Below, piece after piece: positions 23,597-34,450 of a DNA stretch of 64,000 nt. This stretch comes from Calliopum simillimum (lineage: Eukaryota; Arthropoda; Insecta; Diptera; Lauxaniidae). Location of the stretch: the NCBI GenBank assembly GCA_951812925.1, contig OX638371.1:111995124-112059123 (forward strand). The letters are read 5' to 3'. The position numbers were made by a program, and so were the translations under genes. The notes beneath the pieces are model-generated. The model saw only the letters and a program-made list of their open reading frames with translations. It ran no database searches and was not told the DNA's origin. Each line of letters starts with the position of its first letter. Position 1 is the stretch's first letter.

Positions 23597-23818
23597 ATCA
23601 TTTTATTTAAACAAAATTCTGTCGCCTTTCTCAAAGTTACCCACATTTTCCAATTTAAAAAAAGTACCAAAAACTTCAAATTCAATTGAGCGCTTGATTC
23701 CAGTAGCCTCTAGTGATAAGTATGCACATTTCCAAAATATACTACAACAAAAAGCGTAACTGCAGTTTTGGGTTAAATAGCCACATTTTGTGGCTTAGCT
23801 TGGACACGATCCGTTGCA
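23597..23818 (-). repeat. Repeat R4, copy 1
   Basis: Inverted copy of 36362-36588. Shared runs include AAAGCGTAACTGCAGTTTTG, GAGCGC/GCGCTC AATTGA, CAGTAGCCTCTAG and CGATCCGTTGC. Identity is high over about 210 bp with a few indels. The ends show no terminal repeats, and neither copy codes for anything recognisable. Confidence 0.7.
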
Positions 23819-23827
23819 GAGTCACGT

Positions 23828-23930
23828 TGCACCCGAATAGCAGTCTTGGTCTGACTTATCGTCTTGCTATGGTCTTGATCTTGAAATTATATCAGTGCCT
23901 TGGTGTTGGGCCTGAAAAATTAACAAAAGC
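23828..23930 (+). repeat. CTTGGTCTTG-type repeat, short copy
   Basis: AGCAGTCTTG, TCTTGATCTTGAAA, TATATCAG and CTTGGTGTTG follow each other as in the larger block at 51600-51975 (around 51870-51940). Both are degenerate arrays of a six-base theme. Confidence 0.55.
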
Positions 23931-24364
23931 AATACTGATATTGCTAATCACTAGAGAGGCTGCTGTAATTTAGTTGATTGCAGCAAATTGTTGGTTTCAC
24001 TTTAAAAGGATCTTAAACTACTTTGGAGGATAGTCCAAACTCTCTTATATTGGATGGCATTTTGATAGAAATGATTTAATTGTTTTCTTTTTACACGAAA
24101 AGTTTTCTTGATGATGTGGTATTGATAGCATTATGCCAAAAAAATTATATGCATCAAACAACCGATTATTGTATGACATTACTTTTGCCTCGTACTAGGT
24201 CTTATGCCATTTGGTAGTTCTTCATCTTATTGGGTCTATAACTTAAATCGTGCGGTTTGCTAAGAGATAGCGTTACTTGATTATTATTCCTTCGTTCCAA
24301 TACTCCGAATATGCGTTGTGCAACAATATTTTTTTTTCACTCAAATACGTCGAACTTTGTGCCT

Positions 24365-24930
24365 GAAAAAGTGTTTTTGCGAGGAGTTCTTCTTCATTAC
24401 TTTAATATGAAGAAGATCATGACAGGGGATGAAAAATGAATCCATTACGACAACCCGAAACGCAAAACATTCATATATGAAGCCCGGACAACCAGGACCT
24501 TCCCAGCCAAAGGCAAATATCCATGGTGCCAAATTAATGCTCACAGGTAACCTTTATCAAACCCAATTGATCCGTTTAAATAGAGCCATAGCCGAGAAAC
24601 GACCGGAATATGCGACCAGACATGAAGTCATAATTTTTCAACATGAGAACGCTCGGCCACATGTTGGAAGACCAGTTAAAAACTATTTGGGAAATATTGG
24701 ATGGGAAGTTTTGGCTCACCCGCCTTATAGCCCGGACCTTGCCCCATCCGACTATCATTTATTTCGGTCTATGCAAAACGCTCTCACCGGGATACGCTTC
24801 ACTTCAGAACAGGGTATCAGAAACTGGCTTGATTTATTTTCAACCTCAAAACCGGAGCAGTTCTTTTGGCGTCTAAAGATGGGAATACTTGTAACGCTCT
24901 TAAGAGGGGAGATTGTTCTATGACAAACGG
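24365..24930 (+). pseudogene. Degenerate mariner transposase fragment
   Basis: Reads as the C-terminal half of a mariner transposase. The first catalytic motif TGDEK is present at about 24423 but is followed at once by a stop where Trp is expected. A frameshift comes next, then KPGQP, NIHGAKLM, a deletion of about 20 codons, TGNLYQTQLIRL and HENARPH. Here the second catalytic Asp is Glu. YSPDLAPSDYHLF carries the third Asp. Homology ends after FFW at about 24870. No terminal repeats could be found, so it is an old truncated copy, more diverged than the copies at 31.6 and 46.4 kb. It is not functional. Confidence 0.85.
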
Positions 24931-24957
24931 TGCAGATGCCTTTTATGAATTCATCTT

Positions 24958-25320
24958 TCAAGGTTGCCATCTGGTTTTATTTTTATTTTATTATTGGTTT
25001 TTTTTAAAATAAAATAATAAAATTTGGCTTAAAACGTTTAAATAAACTTTTCAAAAATCTATCATTTTTAGGTTCCACTTGGATTTTTTCGAAAATTCTG
25101 TTTCAACCTTATATTTTTTTGACTAAATTGAAATTTTTGATTTTAGAAATGCTCAGATAAACTTTTTTAAGACTGTACAAAATAAAATTTTGGAAAATAG
25201 CCAGATGCCATCCATAAAAATGTATATTGGATTTTTAAGACTAAAATTTTATTTTTATTTTTTAAATGAATGACTTAAGCAAAACTTACAAAAAAATCAT
25301 GTGGCAACCCTGAAAGTTTT
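24958..25320 (+). repeat. Repeat R6 (GTTGCCAYCTGGTTT), copy 1
   Basis: GTTGCCATCTGGTTTT at the start, then AGAAATGCTCAGATAAACTTTTTT and GTACAAAA recur at 63583-63735 in the same order. The interior is AT-rich and non-coding. The block lies just downstream of the mariner fragment. Confidence 0.5.
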
Positions 25321-25556
25321 TGTACAATTTCAAAAAGGTTCTAGAAATTGAGAAAATTGGTGAGGAAAAAAAGGCCATGTTTTGGTAAATTTTTCGGCGA
25401 TTTACTCATATAAGGACTGCGTTCGATAAAATTGTCCGATACAAAATTCAAAAAATCTCCAGAACTAGTGGTCCGATTTTAAAAGTTAGACTTATTCTTG
25501 AACCGCCATTTTATAACAATTTTTATAACGTATCTAGAATTTTAATAATATTTTTT

Positions 25557-26637
25557 TTACAAATTTTTTTGTAACTTTTCTGACACTCCTTCCATTAAGG
25601 ATTTTATTGTATTATTTGATAACTTTCTAGCTGCCGAACACAACTTTTCTCGAAAATTTTTAGCATCCCTTTCAACTTTTTTTATTTCCTTTATCTCCTT
25701 TTTGACCAAAGCCCAGTATCTGTCAATTGGCCAGAGTTCTGGACAGTTTTGAGGATTTGCTCCACGAGGCACCAAAATCACATTATTTCCCCCCAAGGCC
25801 AATTGGCCAATTTACTATGATGACAAGATGCTAGATCTGGCCAAAAGAAAGTGGAAATTTCAGTATCTGTCAATTGGCCAGAGTTCTGGACAGTTTTGAG
25901 GATTTGCTCCACGAGGCACCAAAATCACATTATTTCCCCCCAAGGCCAATTGGCCAATTTACTATGATGACAAGATGCTAGATCTTGCCAAAAGTAAGTG
26001 GAAATTTCATGCTTTCGTAGGAAAGGCTTAAGTTTTTTCCAAGCATTTCCTAATATAGAATTCGGAGTTTACTGTCCCAGTGGTTACAAAAGAATTTCTC
26101 CTTTTGCCACAACTGCAGATTGCTTGCCAAACCAAGAACTTACGAAGAAATTTTGACTGCTTTTTTGACTTAAGCTTTTCGTCTACATTCTCCCGCGAGT
26201 CTACAGTGTAAAATTTTTGGCCTGGAAACTGCGTAAAATCGAATTTCGAATTTTTGGAAAAAAATTAATTTTTAATTTTATGGCGTGCTGTTTTCCTTTC
26301 GTGTTCTTCATAGCATTTCTGTCAGAAACTTTTTGTATCTTAAACGTCTTCAAACCAACCTCCTTTTTGGCCTTGCGAACTAAAATCTCGGAACGCTTTA
26401 CCCTCTGTGCCAGTTTTCTGCATGAAATTTGAAAATTGTGACGAAGTTTTTCTTTTTGTTTTGGTCACGGAAGCCTTTTTCTTTTGCGGAACCTGGCTTT
26501 CGAATGACATCCAAGTCTTCCTTAAATTTTTTCAAAACTTTTAATACCAATTACCGAGCAATTCTATTTGTAGTCCACCGCGGGTGGTCTTCAAAAATGT
26601 TTATTATTGACTTTCGAGCTTCTAGCTCGTTTGCCAT
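25557..26637 (-). pseudogene. Tc1/IS630-type transposase, decayed
   Basis: The frame starts at ATG 26637 as MANELEARKSIINIF, the usual kind of N-terminal DNA-binding start, but hits a stop within 30 codons. Further on, in a different frame, FWPDLASCHHSK gives the second catalytic Asp motif of this family. After another shift, ANPQNCPELWPIDRYWA gives the third catalytic motif, with Asp where these proteins normally have Glu (PIE). The C-terminal tail then reads openly to 25557, with a basic helix. Several frameshifts and stops, plus the 147-bp duplication across the second motif, make it non-functional. Confidence 0.8.
25714..26007. repeat. 147-bp tandem duplication inside the Tc1-type element
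   Basis: The unit CAGTATCTGTCAATTGGCCA..GTGGAAATTT occurs at 25714-25860 and again at 25861-26007 with only two or three differences. It is directly abutting, and its length is a multiple of three (49 codons). It duplicates the second catalytic motif and the stretch up to the third, and looks recent relative to the decay of the element. Confidence 0.9.
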
Positions 26638-26795
26638 TTTTAAGTAAATATGACTGACTAGAGACAAAATTTGAAAATCATAGTTTTGGTACATTCATTT
26701 CAAAGCCTACTGCGAAAAAAAATTTTAAATTGAGTAATTTGAAAACAAGTTATTAGATAAAATGTATCGGACAATTTTATCGTACGCAGTCCTTA

Positions 26796-28640
26796 GTAGG
26801 TTAGCATTGTAGATTCAGAATTTGAAAGAAATTTTAATGTACAAGAGCATTGCATTTAAAGTTGATTCAGGAGCGCCGGCTTAATTTCTTCAGTGACTCA
26901 ATATCCAATCATCTCACCAATACATAAAGAACGATTAACTTAAAGAAAATTGATATAATTGTGGCGCCAAAACATCACGTTCGACTAAATAAGGTCAATG
27001 TAATGCCGCTGAGCGCTCTCTTCATTTAATTCAAAGTAAACGAACGATGATACTTCAATGGACGATTCAAGGCATCATCATAGTTAATCAAACAGAGAGA
27101 CAGAGCGACGTGTAACTGAAAGGGCAACAGAAATTGATCTTGCGGACAAATGCTGAAATTGGGTTAATCGGTTTATCACAAGTGAAACTCGTGCAAACTG
27201 CGCGCGCGCTAATTTTGTGCGCAACTTAGACGACGGACAGACGAGACGAAGAAAGAGAAGCATCGAATGCATGGAATGCAATACATTCTCGGCATCTCAT
27301 TGTTTGTTCGTATAAAGATTACTGCAACGCCGATCGTGAGCAGTTTGAGAGATGATCGGCTCGGCGCAACTGCGTTGATTGTGCAATTTTGTGAGACGAT
27401 TAACTGCGTTCTTGCTTTCATTGCATACTTCTGTGCGCAAAATTGCCATCGACGGAGGATGGAGGAATATGCACATTGTGGTCCGCTTGGTTTGGTACGG
27501 TAGGCATTTAATAAAGTACGAGAAGCGTGTAATTGAATAATAAGCAATTTTTAAGATTGTGTACAAGATTGTGAGTGATCGCAGCAGCAGCAGTGGCAGC
27601 TTCCGTATGGATCAGCGGATAAGCGCAAATTTTTGCGTAATTTAAAATTTTTAAGACGTACGCGCTTTCATTCATTCAATCATTGCAGTTGGTTCGTTCG
27701 TTCATTCATTAATTAATTTTGTTCAGCAATGCAGGTCAATCAATGCCAGTTGGTTGTGCATTTCTGTCCGATCGAAAAACGCACGTGTTTGTCATTAATA
27801 CAAATATCGTTTTATGATTTTTGTGCAAAAATGTCAAGTGATCTTGTGCGATGATCTTTTGCAATTTTTGCCATAGCTATCGATTTAAAATCTCAAGTCT
27901 TTAAAATTGCAAACATGACTGGGATAATTTGCGCAAAACAAATTGTTTACTTGTCCGTGAGTTTGTACTGATCTTGTCGCTCAGTTAAGCAAAGTAAAGA
28001 AATTTCACTTTTCACCGTCCGAATTTCATATCTGAGTAGCTGAACAGCAGCATTTTGCCATAACTAATCAAAGCCTTTGCATAATTAAATTAAACAAAGC
28101 TCTGGAATTTCAACAAATGCCAGCGAGATCTCGCATCATTTACAAAATGAGGCAGCCAGACAGCAACAGGCACGGACTTGGCAATGGAGCTGCGATATTC
28201 AAATAAACGAATAGTGTTGAACGAATATATGATATATGGTATGCTCGGTCTCCGTAAAAGAAAGTTGAGCGTAAGTTTTTCAACAAAAGAGATCTTAATA
28301 CTTTTTATCGGACGACTCTCCGTTTTCATCAAAAAACTTTCGAAACAAAAAGTAATTGAAATCACAAGTATTCCGGAACAGGCTTGTATTTTGACCTGAG
28401 TCAGTAAAAAATTGCCAACTATTTTAAAGTTTCCCTTGGATAATCTAGGTTTCGAAGATACCCTCTAGGTATTCTTTCAGGGTGGTTTTTCTAATATTTA
28501 TTTCATGGACCCAGCCTAATATACAGGCATGTTTCGGAAGCACATTATTTACAATGGGGGTTATCGTGAATCAAGATTCCCGGGGAATTTTCTTAAACTG
28601 CAATAGAGAACACAATAAAAAAATAAAATAAAATCTTAGC
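26796..28640. other. Unique, GC-richer stretch
   Basis: Possible host regulatory DNA. It contains GCGCGCGC at about 27200, TTCATTCATTCA-type runs near 27670-27710 and GCAGCAGCAGCAG at about 27582. Frames at 27084-27566 overlap on both strands without motifs, so I call no gene. Confidence 0.35.
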
Positions 28641-28732
28641 ATGCTATTTGGCAATTTTCAACCAACTGGCACCTTATAAATTTGACAATTGGCAAAAGAA
28701 ACGGAAAGCAAATATTAAGGAGAACAAGAACT

Positions 28733-28890
28733 AGTAAGGGAGCTACCTTTAGCCTGGCCAAGCATTTAATACCTTACAATGCAGTATTTCGAAAATTTTG
28801 CATCTACGGGAGTTGCCACGACCTCTTGTCTAAGTTTTTGATCAGAGCTCAAAGTCAAAGTGAATATAACCTGGGTGTAGGGTATAAAAA
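28733..28890 (+). repeat. Repeat R3, internally deleted copy
   Basis: TAGCCTGGCCAAGCATTTAA, CAGTATTTCGAAAATTTTGC and TTGCCACGACCTCTTGTC match the start of the long R3 copy at 54700-55595. The sequence then jumps to the end of R3, GTCAAAGTGAATATA.CCTGGGTGTAGGGTATAAAAA. About 700 bp of the middle are missing. The phrase AATTTGACAATTGGCAAA, just upstream, recurs loosely at 29220-29240. Confidence 0.7.
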
Positions 28891-31252
28891 TTGCTCAAGA
28901 AGAAAAATAAATCGTGCTCTTAGGAAATTAAAAAAATATGTAACCTGTCCAGAAAGGCGATTGCTTATCTGTCGGGCACGGTTTTGCCAAATAAAAACCC
29001 CGAACTCCTTGAAAGAGTGATAAGTTATGAATTATGGTAAAATTACGTTACCATTGGAGATTTATGAGTTGATTTACGGCTGTTTTAATATTAAGCTGTA
29101 AGTCTCGTCTTAAATCACGAGATTTGCCATTCAAAAATAAATCTAATTCTGAAGAGATTTATTTCAAATCTGTAGGGCTACTGATTTCTGCTAATTTTGA
29201 CCAAATGGCACCCCATTACTTTGACAATTTGCAAATAGAAGAACCATAAATAAAATATTACGAAAAAAAGGAAAGCAACTTTCGTTATCCTTCTTATGAT
29301 CATAAGCACAGCCTTAATCTGCACCATTTCTAGTAAAATCTTTTTTTTTTTTGGAAATTTTTCATGAGTACTGATAACAGAACTGAAGCCCTGAAAAAGT
29401 TGAATTTGATTTTAGATTAGAGTTACTCATTATTGAAACTTTAGATTTGGGTTCGACGCTTATCAAAACAGTGAACCTGAATCCGTCTGGATTCAATTTC
29501 AGTCTTTACATACATGATAGATCCAAACATTTTCAAGTTTATATGAGAATAAAAACCCTCTCGGATTCCTCAAAAGAAACCAATTTTTTTTTATAAAACC
29601 GAATAATTCTAGAAATTTCTTAAAAGTCGATTACTTTACATTTGATGAATAAATTTGAACACAACGCTGACACACCCATTCCAAGCAAAGTTTCTATTGT
29701 TCCTCTTATGTTGTTTGTTTTCGTAGTTTATTTTATTAGATTTCTTAAAGATCTTGTTGTCTACTATTAGTGATTTTTGTTGTTGTTGTTGTTGTTGTCT
29801 CATATATGTAAGTATTTCGGTTAGACCTTTGTTTGGCGTTTTTTTCATTTCATATTGTTGTTTTGTTGTTGTATATCTATGTACTACATACATACAGACA
29901 TACTTGTAGCAGTTAGCGAGCTTTGGCGATCGGTTACAATACGTACAATATAGCCCCTGGGAGGGAGGTCAATTGATTGAAACAACTTTGAACTTGTTGA
30001 TCTTGTCACAAATTAAAAGAAGATTTATATGCGTCGATTGCCATGGCAACCCATACCGTTTGCTGTTGCTCCGCTGCTGCTGCTGCAGTTGTAGCGTGTT
30101 AGCTACAGCCCAAGAGAGTATGATGCTGCAGTCTCTCTGCTTGACATTGCGTGCTTTGAAGCAAAGGCTTGATTGCACTGTGCAGTGTGACGTGCGTTGA
30201 TCTTGTGCGATCAGTGCCCGATGCATCGCATCTCATCCGTCCGCTCGTCTAACAAGTGATAAACAGTAGATTGTGAAATCGCGCTAAAAGTTTGGATTTT
30301 TTTTTTTTTTGTTCATGATTTATGCAGCCCTAGCGCGCTTATTAAAGTAGCTTTATCGTAGCGTGTGAGTGAATGAGTGGCCCTAATTTGCTTGTTGCTT
30401 GGAATTATTGGTGGTGGTTGCTTTTGCTTTTGGCATATGGCATATGACTCTTGATGAAACTTTCCCAAAGTATCGATTTACGTTTGACTCACACGCGTTG
30501 AACTTTAAGTGGTTGATATTTCTTTGTTTTTTATCTCTGCTTCACTTTAATGATTGACCTTCATCGATCAGTGTGTGTGCCGTGAAACTAAACTCTTTAA
30601 CATGTTGCTTAATGGATTTTTGAAAAAGTGCCGTCTCTTGGTTACAAATGATGCGTCAAAATATTGCAGTAACAAGTGAGTTTTAGGTGATTCAAAAGCA
30701 GAGCAATTGTTTTTGCTGAGATTTATATTTAAAGCTCATATGACAAAAGATCTTCCAATTCACAGCTACTGTATGAGAAACGCTAGAAACTATTATCTTC
30801 ATTCAAGTGATTACTAACCCCTCAAAACCATAACTGTAAAAGCCTTAGCTTCACTTTCGATTTCAAAGAGCAGCATTATTTCTTGAAGAGTTTCTTGAGT
30901 AGCATTTCTGATTAGGCGCATAAGCAATGGTTTGGCTTTATTGGCTCTATTATTCCCTGTGGTTTCTCAGTGAAAATGTAAACCAATATACGGGTAAAGC
31001 ACTTATCGGACTAGAGTCTCAATCGGTGTCATGACCCAAAGGCAAGAGGTATTGGATAGGTCTATGTCTCCATCATTGGGCTGTATTCGTACCTTTGTAG
31101 AACATTAGGAACATAAAAGCCTTCATGTACTCAATGCCGCATTGAGAATTGCACCATCCGCAACTAGACCTGACCATTTGTGAAGAACACCGTGAAAATA
31201 ATTCATAAAGGAATGAGACTAAGTATCATTATCTGAAGCAAAAAGATTTTCC
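28891..31252. other. Unique stretch with a GTT microsatellite
   Basis: A TTG/GTT run lies at about 29776-29799. GC-richer patches with CTGCTGCTGCTGC occur at about 30074-30090, and TGCATCGCATCTCATCCGTC at 30222-30241. No supported gene. The 112-codon frame at 28682-29020 overlaps R3 and is not called. Confidence 0.35.
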
Positions 31253-31583
31253 ATGTATATTAGAGGTGTTTTAAGAATGTAAGGAGATCCTTAGTAACAA
31301 CATTATGATACTTGACACCCCTCAATTTTGTGAGGTTGGACAAAAAAATGAGTTTGCAAAAAAAATTTTGCGGGTGGGTTGAGGGTAAAGGTTGGCGCAT
31401 CGAGGTCAAAGGTGAGAGAAAAAGAGGAAAAATTTACATACAGCAATACAAATGTTTAGGGGTCGCCTCTAGAGGGGTCAAATGTATGACCGACCCACAT
31501 TATTTTTTCCCCTGCAACATTTTTACCCCGCATATTTACTCCCTATCCCCTAAGGGGGCTCCCATACAAAATTGACATTTTTA

Positions 31584-32870
31584 TTGGGTGTACAACTTAA
31601 AAACCGGAATTTTTTAGCGAAATTTGATGCTTTATTGTGGAAAAATGTTACAATATATTTTATTCAAAGTATTGTCCATTGGAAGCTACAACATTTCCCC
31701 ATCTTTCAGGCAATTTATAAATTCCATCCCAAAAAAATTGCGCCGGCTTGGCGGCCAAAAATGAATCTATCCAATTTTCGATATCTTGAACTTAAGTGAA
31801 GCGTATTCCTGATAGGGCATTCTGCATCGATCGGAACAAATGGTAGTCTGATGGTGCAAGGTCTGGGCTATAAAGCGGGTGAGCCAAAACTTCCCATCCA
31901 CTATTTTCCAAATAGTTTTTGACGGGTTTTGCAACATGCGGCCGAGCGTTGTCATGATGAAAAATTATTGCTTCGTGTCTGGTCGCATTTTCCGGGCGTT
32001 TTTCGATGATGGCACGCTTCAAACGTATTAATTGTGTTCGGTACAGGTCACCTGTGATTGTCTGGCCCGATTTCAACAACTCATAATATAACGGCCCCTT
32101 CTGATCCCACCAAATACACAGCATAACCTTAGCGCCATGGATATTTGGCTTCGAGATTGATTTGGCTGGTTGGCCGGGTTTCACGTATGACTTTTTGCGC
32201 TTGGGATTGTCATAATGGATCCATTTTTCATCCCCAGTCACAATCCGATGCAAAAATGATTTGTTTTTATGGCGCTCAAGCAGCATTTCAGACATACAGA
32301 AGCGCCGTTCAACGTCTCTCGGCTTCAACTCATAGGAGACCCAATTACCTTGCTTCTGAATGTATCCGGCGGCTTTCAAACGTTTCGAAATGGCTTGCTA
32401 AGTCACTCCCAACGATTTGGCAAGCTCGTCTTGTGTTTGACACGAATCCTCATCGAGTAGCTTCTCTAATTCTTCGTCTTCATACTTTTTTGGCTGTCCT
32501 GGGCGTTCTTTGTCTTTGATGTCAAAATCGGCACTTTTGGAGCGTTTAAACCATTCAAAAGACTGTGTTTTTCCTAAAGCATCGTCGCCATAAACTTCTA
32601 CAAGCAAACTATGACTTTCCGCAGCAGTTTTCTTTGCAAAAAAATGACCCAACAGAACCTCCCGCAAGTGCTGTCTTTTTCTCGAATTTTCGAAGTTATT
32701 CATCGTGAAAAATAATAATGATGCACACAAGATAAAATTGTTTTGTTGACTGATTTTGACAGCTGTCAAATGTACCTTCAAAATGACATATATATAAAGT
32801 TCGAGCTTTCACGATATTTGTTAGTACGGACATCCACCGTCAAATTCCGGTTTTTAAGTTGTACACCCAA
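31584..32870 (-). mobile_element. Nearly intact mariner element
   Basis: 1287 bp, with 29-bp perfect inverted ends TTGGGTGTACAACTTAAAAA (first 20 bases), flanked by TA at 31582-31583 and 32871-32872. Length, TA target and a single transposase frame fit mariner exactly. It interrupts the left arm of foldback A in the middle of a subrepeat, so it is the younger of the two insertions here. Confidence 0.95.
31660..32703 (-). pseudogene. mariner transposase, full length with two nonsense codons
   Basis: Mariner transposases cut and paste their own element at TA sites. This frame runs from ATG 32703 (MNNFENSRKRQHLRE) to TAA 31660-31662, 347 codons, the usual length, with no frameshift. It is broken only by TAG at 32398-32400 (after AKSLGVT, in the helix-turn-helix part) and TAA at 31792-31794 (after SGIRFT). 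Motifs in order: KKTAAESH and WFKR in the N-terminal DNA-binding part, VTGDEKWI (first catalytic Asp), HHDNARPH (second), and YSPDLAPSDYHLF (third, 34 residues between second and third, the D34D signature). It ends ASNGQYFE. An upstream in-frame ATG at 32781 lies in the leader; I prefer 32703 because it matches the family start and the sibling copy. It probably gives no active product because of the stops. Confidence 0.93.
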
Positions 32871-34074
32871 TAGGAAATCGACCCAAACCACTTCCTTGGT
32901 GCCCCTAGAATGGTCAAATGTATGACTGGTCCCTAATATTTTTTTCTCCACAACATTTTTCCCCAACATACTTACCCTCTAACTCTGACTCTATAGGGGA
33001 CTCGCATACAAAATAGATGCCATAGACATGAAAAATATGGAAAGAAAATAGTCAAATAGGCCCATAACTGCCCAGAAGTCACTCCTAGAGGAGTCAAGTA
33101 AATGACCGACCCTCATTAGCCCCCCTCCAAAGTTTTTTCTCAGCATACCTACCCCCTATTTCCAATCCTTAAGGGACTCTCATACAAAGTTACTGTTTTT
33201 ACATAAAATGCCCCTACTGCCCTAACTGGCTCACGGGTACCCCTAGAAGGGTCAAATGTATGACCGACCACCATTATTTTTTTGCGACCTATATTTTTCT
33301 CCCTCATACTTGCCCCCTATTTTCAACCCTGAAAGGGGCTGCCATACATTTTTTTTATAAATTTTCTTAGAAATAATGGGGGTCGGTCATACATTTGACC
33401 CTTCTAGGGGTACCCATGGTCCAGTTAGGACAGTGGGGGCAGTTTTTAAAAAAAACCGTAACTTTGTATGGGCGCCCCCTTAAGGATTGCAAATAGGGGG
33501 TAGGTCAGCTGTGAAACTTTGGAGGGGGGATGATGGGGGTCAGTCATATATTTGACTCCTCTAGGAGAGACTCCTGGGCAATAATGGGCCTGTTTGACGA
33601 TTTCCTTTCCATATTTTTTATGTCTATGACGTCAATTTTGTATGGGGGTTAAAGATAAAGGGTAAGTATGGTGCGAAAAAATGTTGAGGAAGAAAAAATT
33701 CTAGGGGCCGGTCATACATTTGACCCTTCTAGAGGCACCCTGAGAGTGGTGGGGGTTGATTTCCTTAAAATCTCTATTTTGTATGGATGCACCCTTAGGG
33801 GTTAGAAGTAAGAGGTAGGTATGTTTGGTAAAAATGTTGGGGAAGAAAAAATAATGTGCGTCGGCCATACATTTGAACCCTCTAGAGGTGGGCCCTCTGG
33901 TGCGACTGTAAGTAAATTGTCTCACCTTTTCTCTCATCTTTGACCTCGATGCGGCAACCCTTACCCTCACCCCACCCCCAAAATTTTTTTTGCAAGCTCA
34001 TATTTTTTTCCAACCTCACAAAATTGAGGGGTGTCAAAATCCAAAATTCGTATACTAAAACATCCCTAATGTAT

Positions 34075-34450
34075 ATTAGACCGGACTGATTTTGTATGAA
34101 GCAAAAAAAAATCATTCCGAAACCAACTCAAAAGTTAGAAGGACTCTTAAAAACGATTCCTTCAACATTTTTTTTTTTTTATTCCGAGAAAAACCAATGG
34201 AGCACTTTTAATTCTACTGAAGGCTTATATTGGCTAAAAAAAAAACGTATTTTTAGTCATAACTTTGTTTTCATTACAAAATAGATAACCAAAAAAGCAA
34301 GGCATCTAAAGAAAAAAGTGTATAAGGCAGAAAATGCTTGAAATTGTCCAAAGAGTACTTGCAAACTTTTTTCAAATTACATCGGAAAGTTTTTGATTTA
34401 AAAGCATTTTCATTTGATTTTAAAACTTTTTTTTATGTATTATGAAGAAG
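34075..34450 (+). repeat. Repeat R1, copy b
   Basis: Begins TTAGACCGGACTG, then ATCATTCCGAAACCAACTCA, AAAACGATTCCTTCAACA, CCGAGAAAAACCAATGGAGCA and CATTACAAAATAGATAACC, the R1 order. It ends with the M1 module (GCAGAAAATGCTTGAAATTGTCC). It abuts the right target duplication of foldback A. Confidence 0.7.

Larger units (their letters stand above)
25413..26793 (-). mobile_element. Tc1/IS630-type transposon, broken
   Basis: A 1381-bp element with inverted ends of about 29 bp that start AGGACTGCGT and continue CGATAAAATTGTCCGATAC. It is flanked by TA at 25411-25412 and 26794-26795. Size, TA target and the transposase remains on the minus strand agree with the Tc1/mariner superfamily. An internal 147-bp tandem duplication and many stops show that it is dead. 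Confidence 0.85.
31265..34068. mobile_element. Foldback element A with subrepeat arms, mariner inserted in the left arm
   Basis: Without the mariner the element is about 1.5 kb. The inner ends TTGACACCCCTCAATTTTGTG (31312) and the inverse near 34037 pair well. Each arm holds four subrepeats of 150-180 bp, marked by TCAAATGTATGACCGAC, ACATACTTACCCCCTAT, CCCTAAGGGG and CTCCCATACAAA, running inverted in the right arm (33383, 33540, 33710, 33862). The loop is near 33340-33372. ATGTATATTAGA lies on both sides in direct orientation (31253-31264, 34069-34080) and is the best candidate target duplication. Frames in the arms are by-products of the repeats. Confidence 0.75.
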
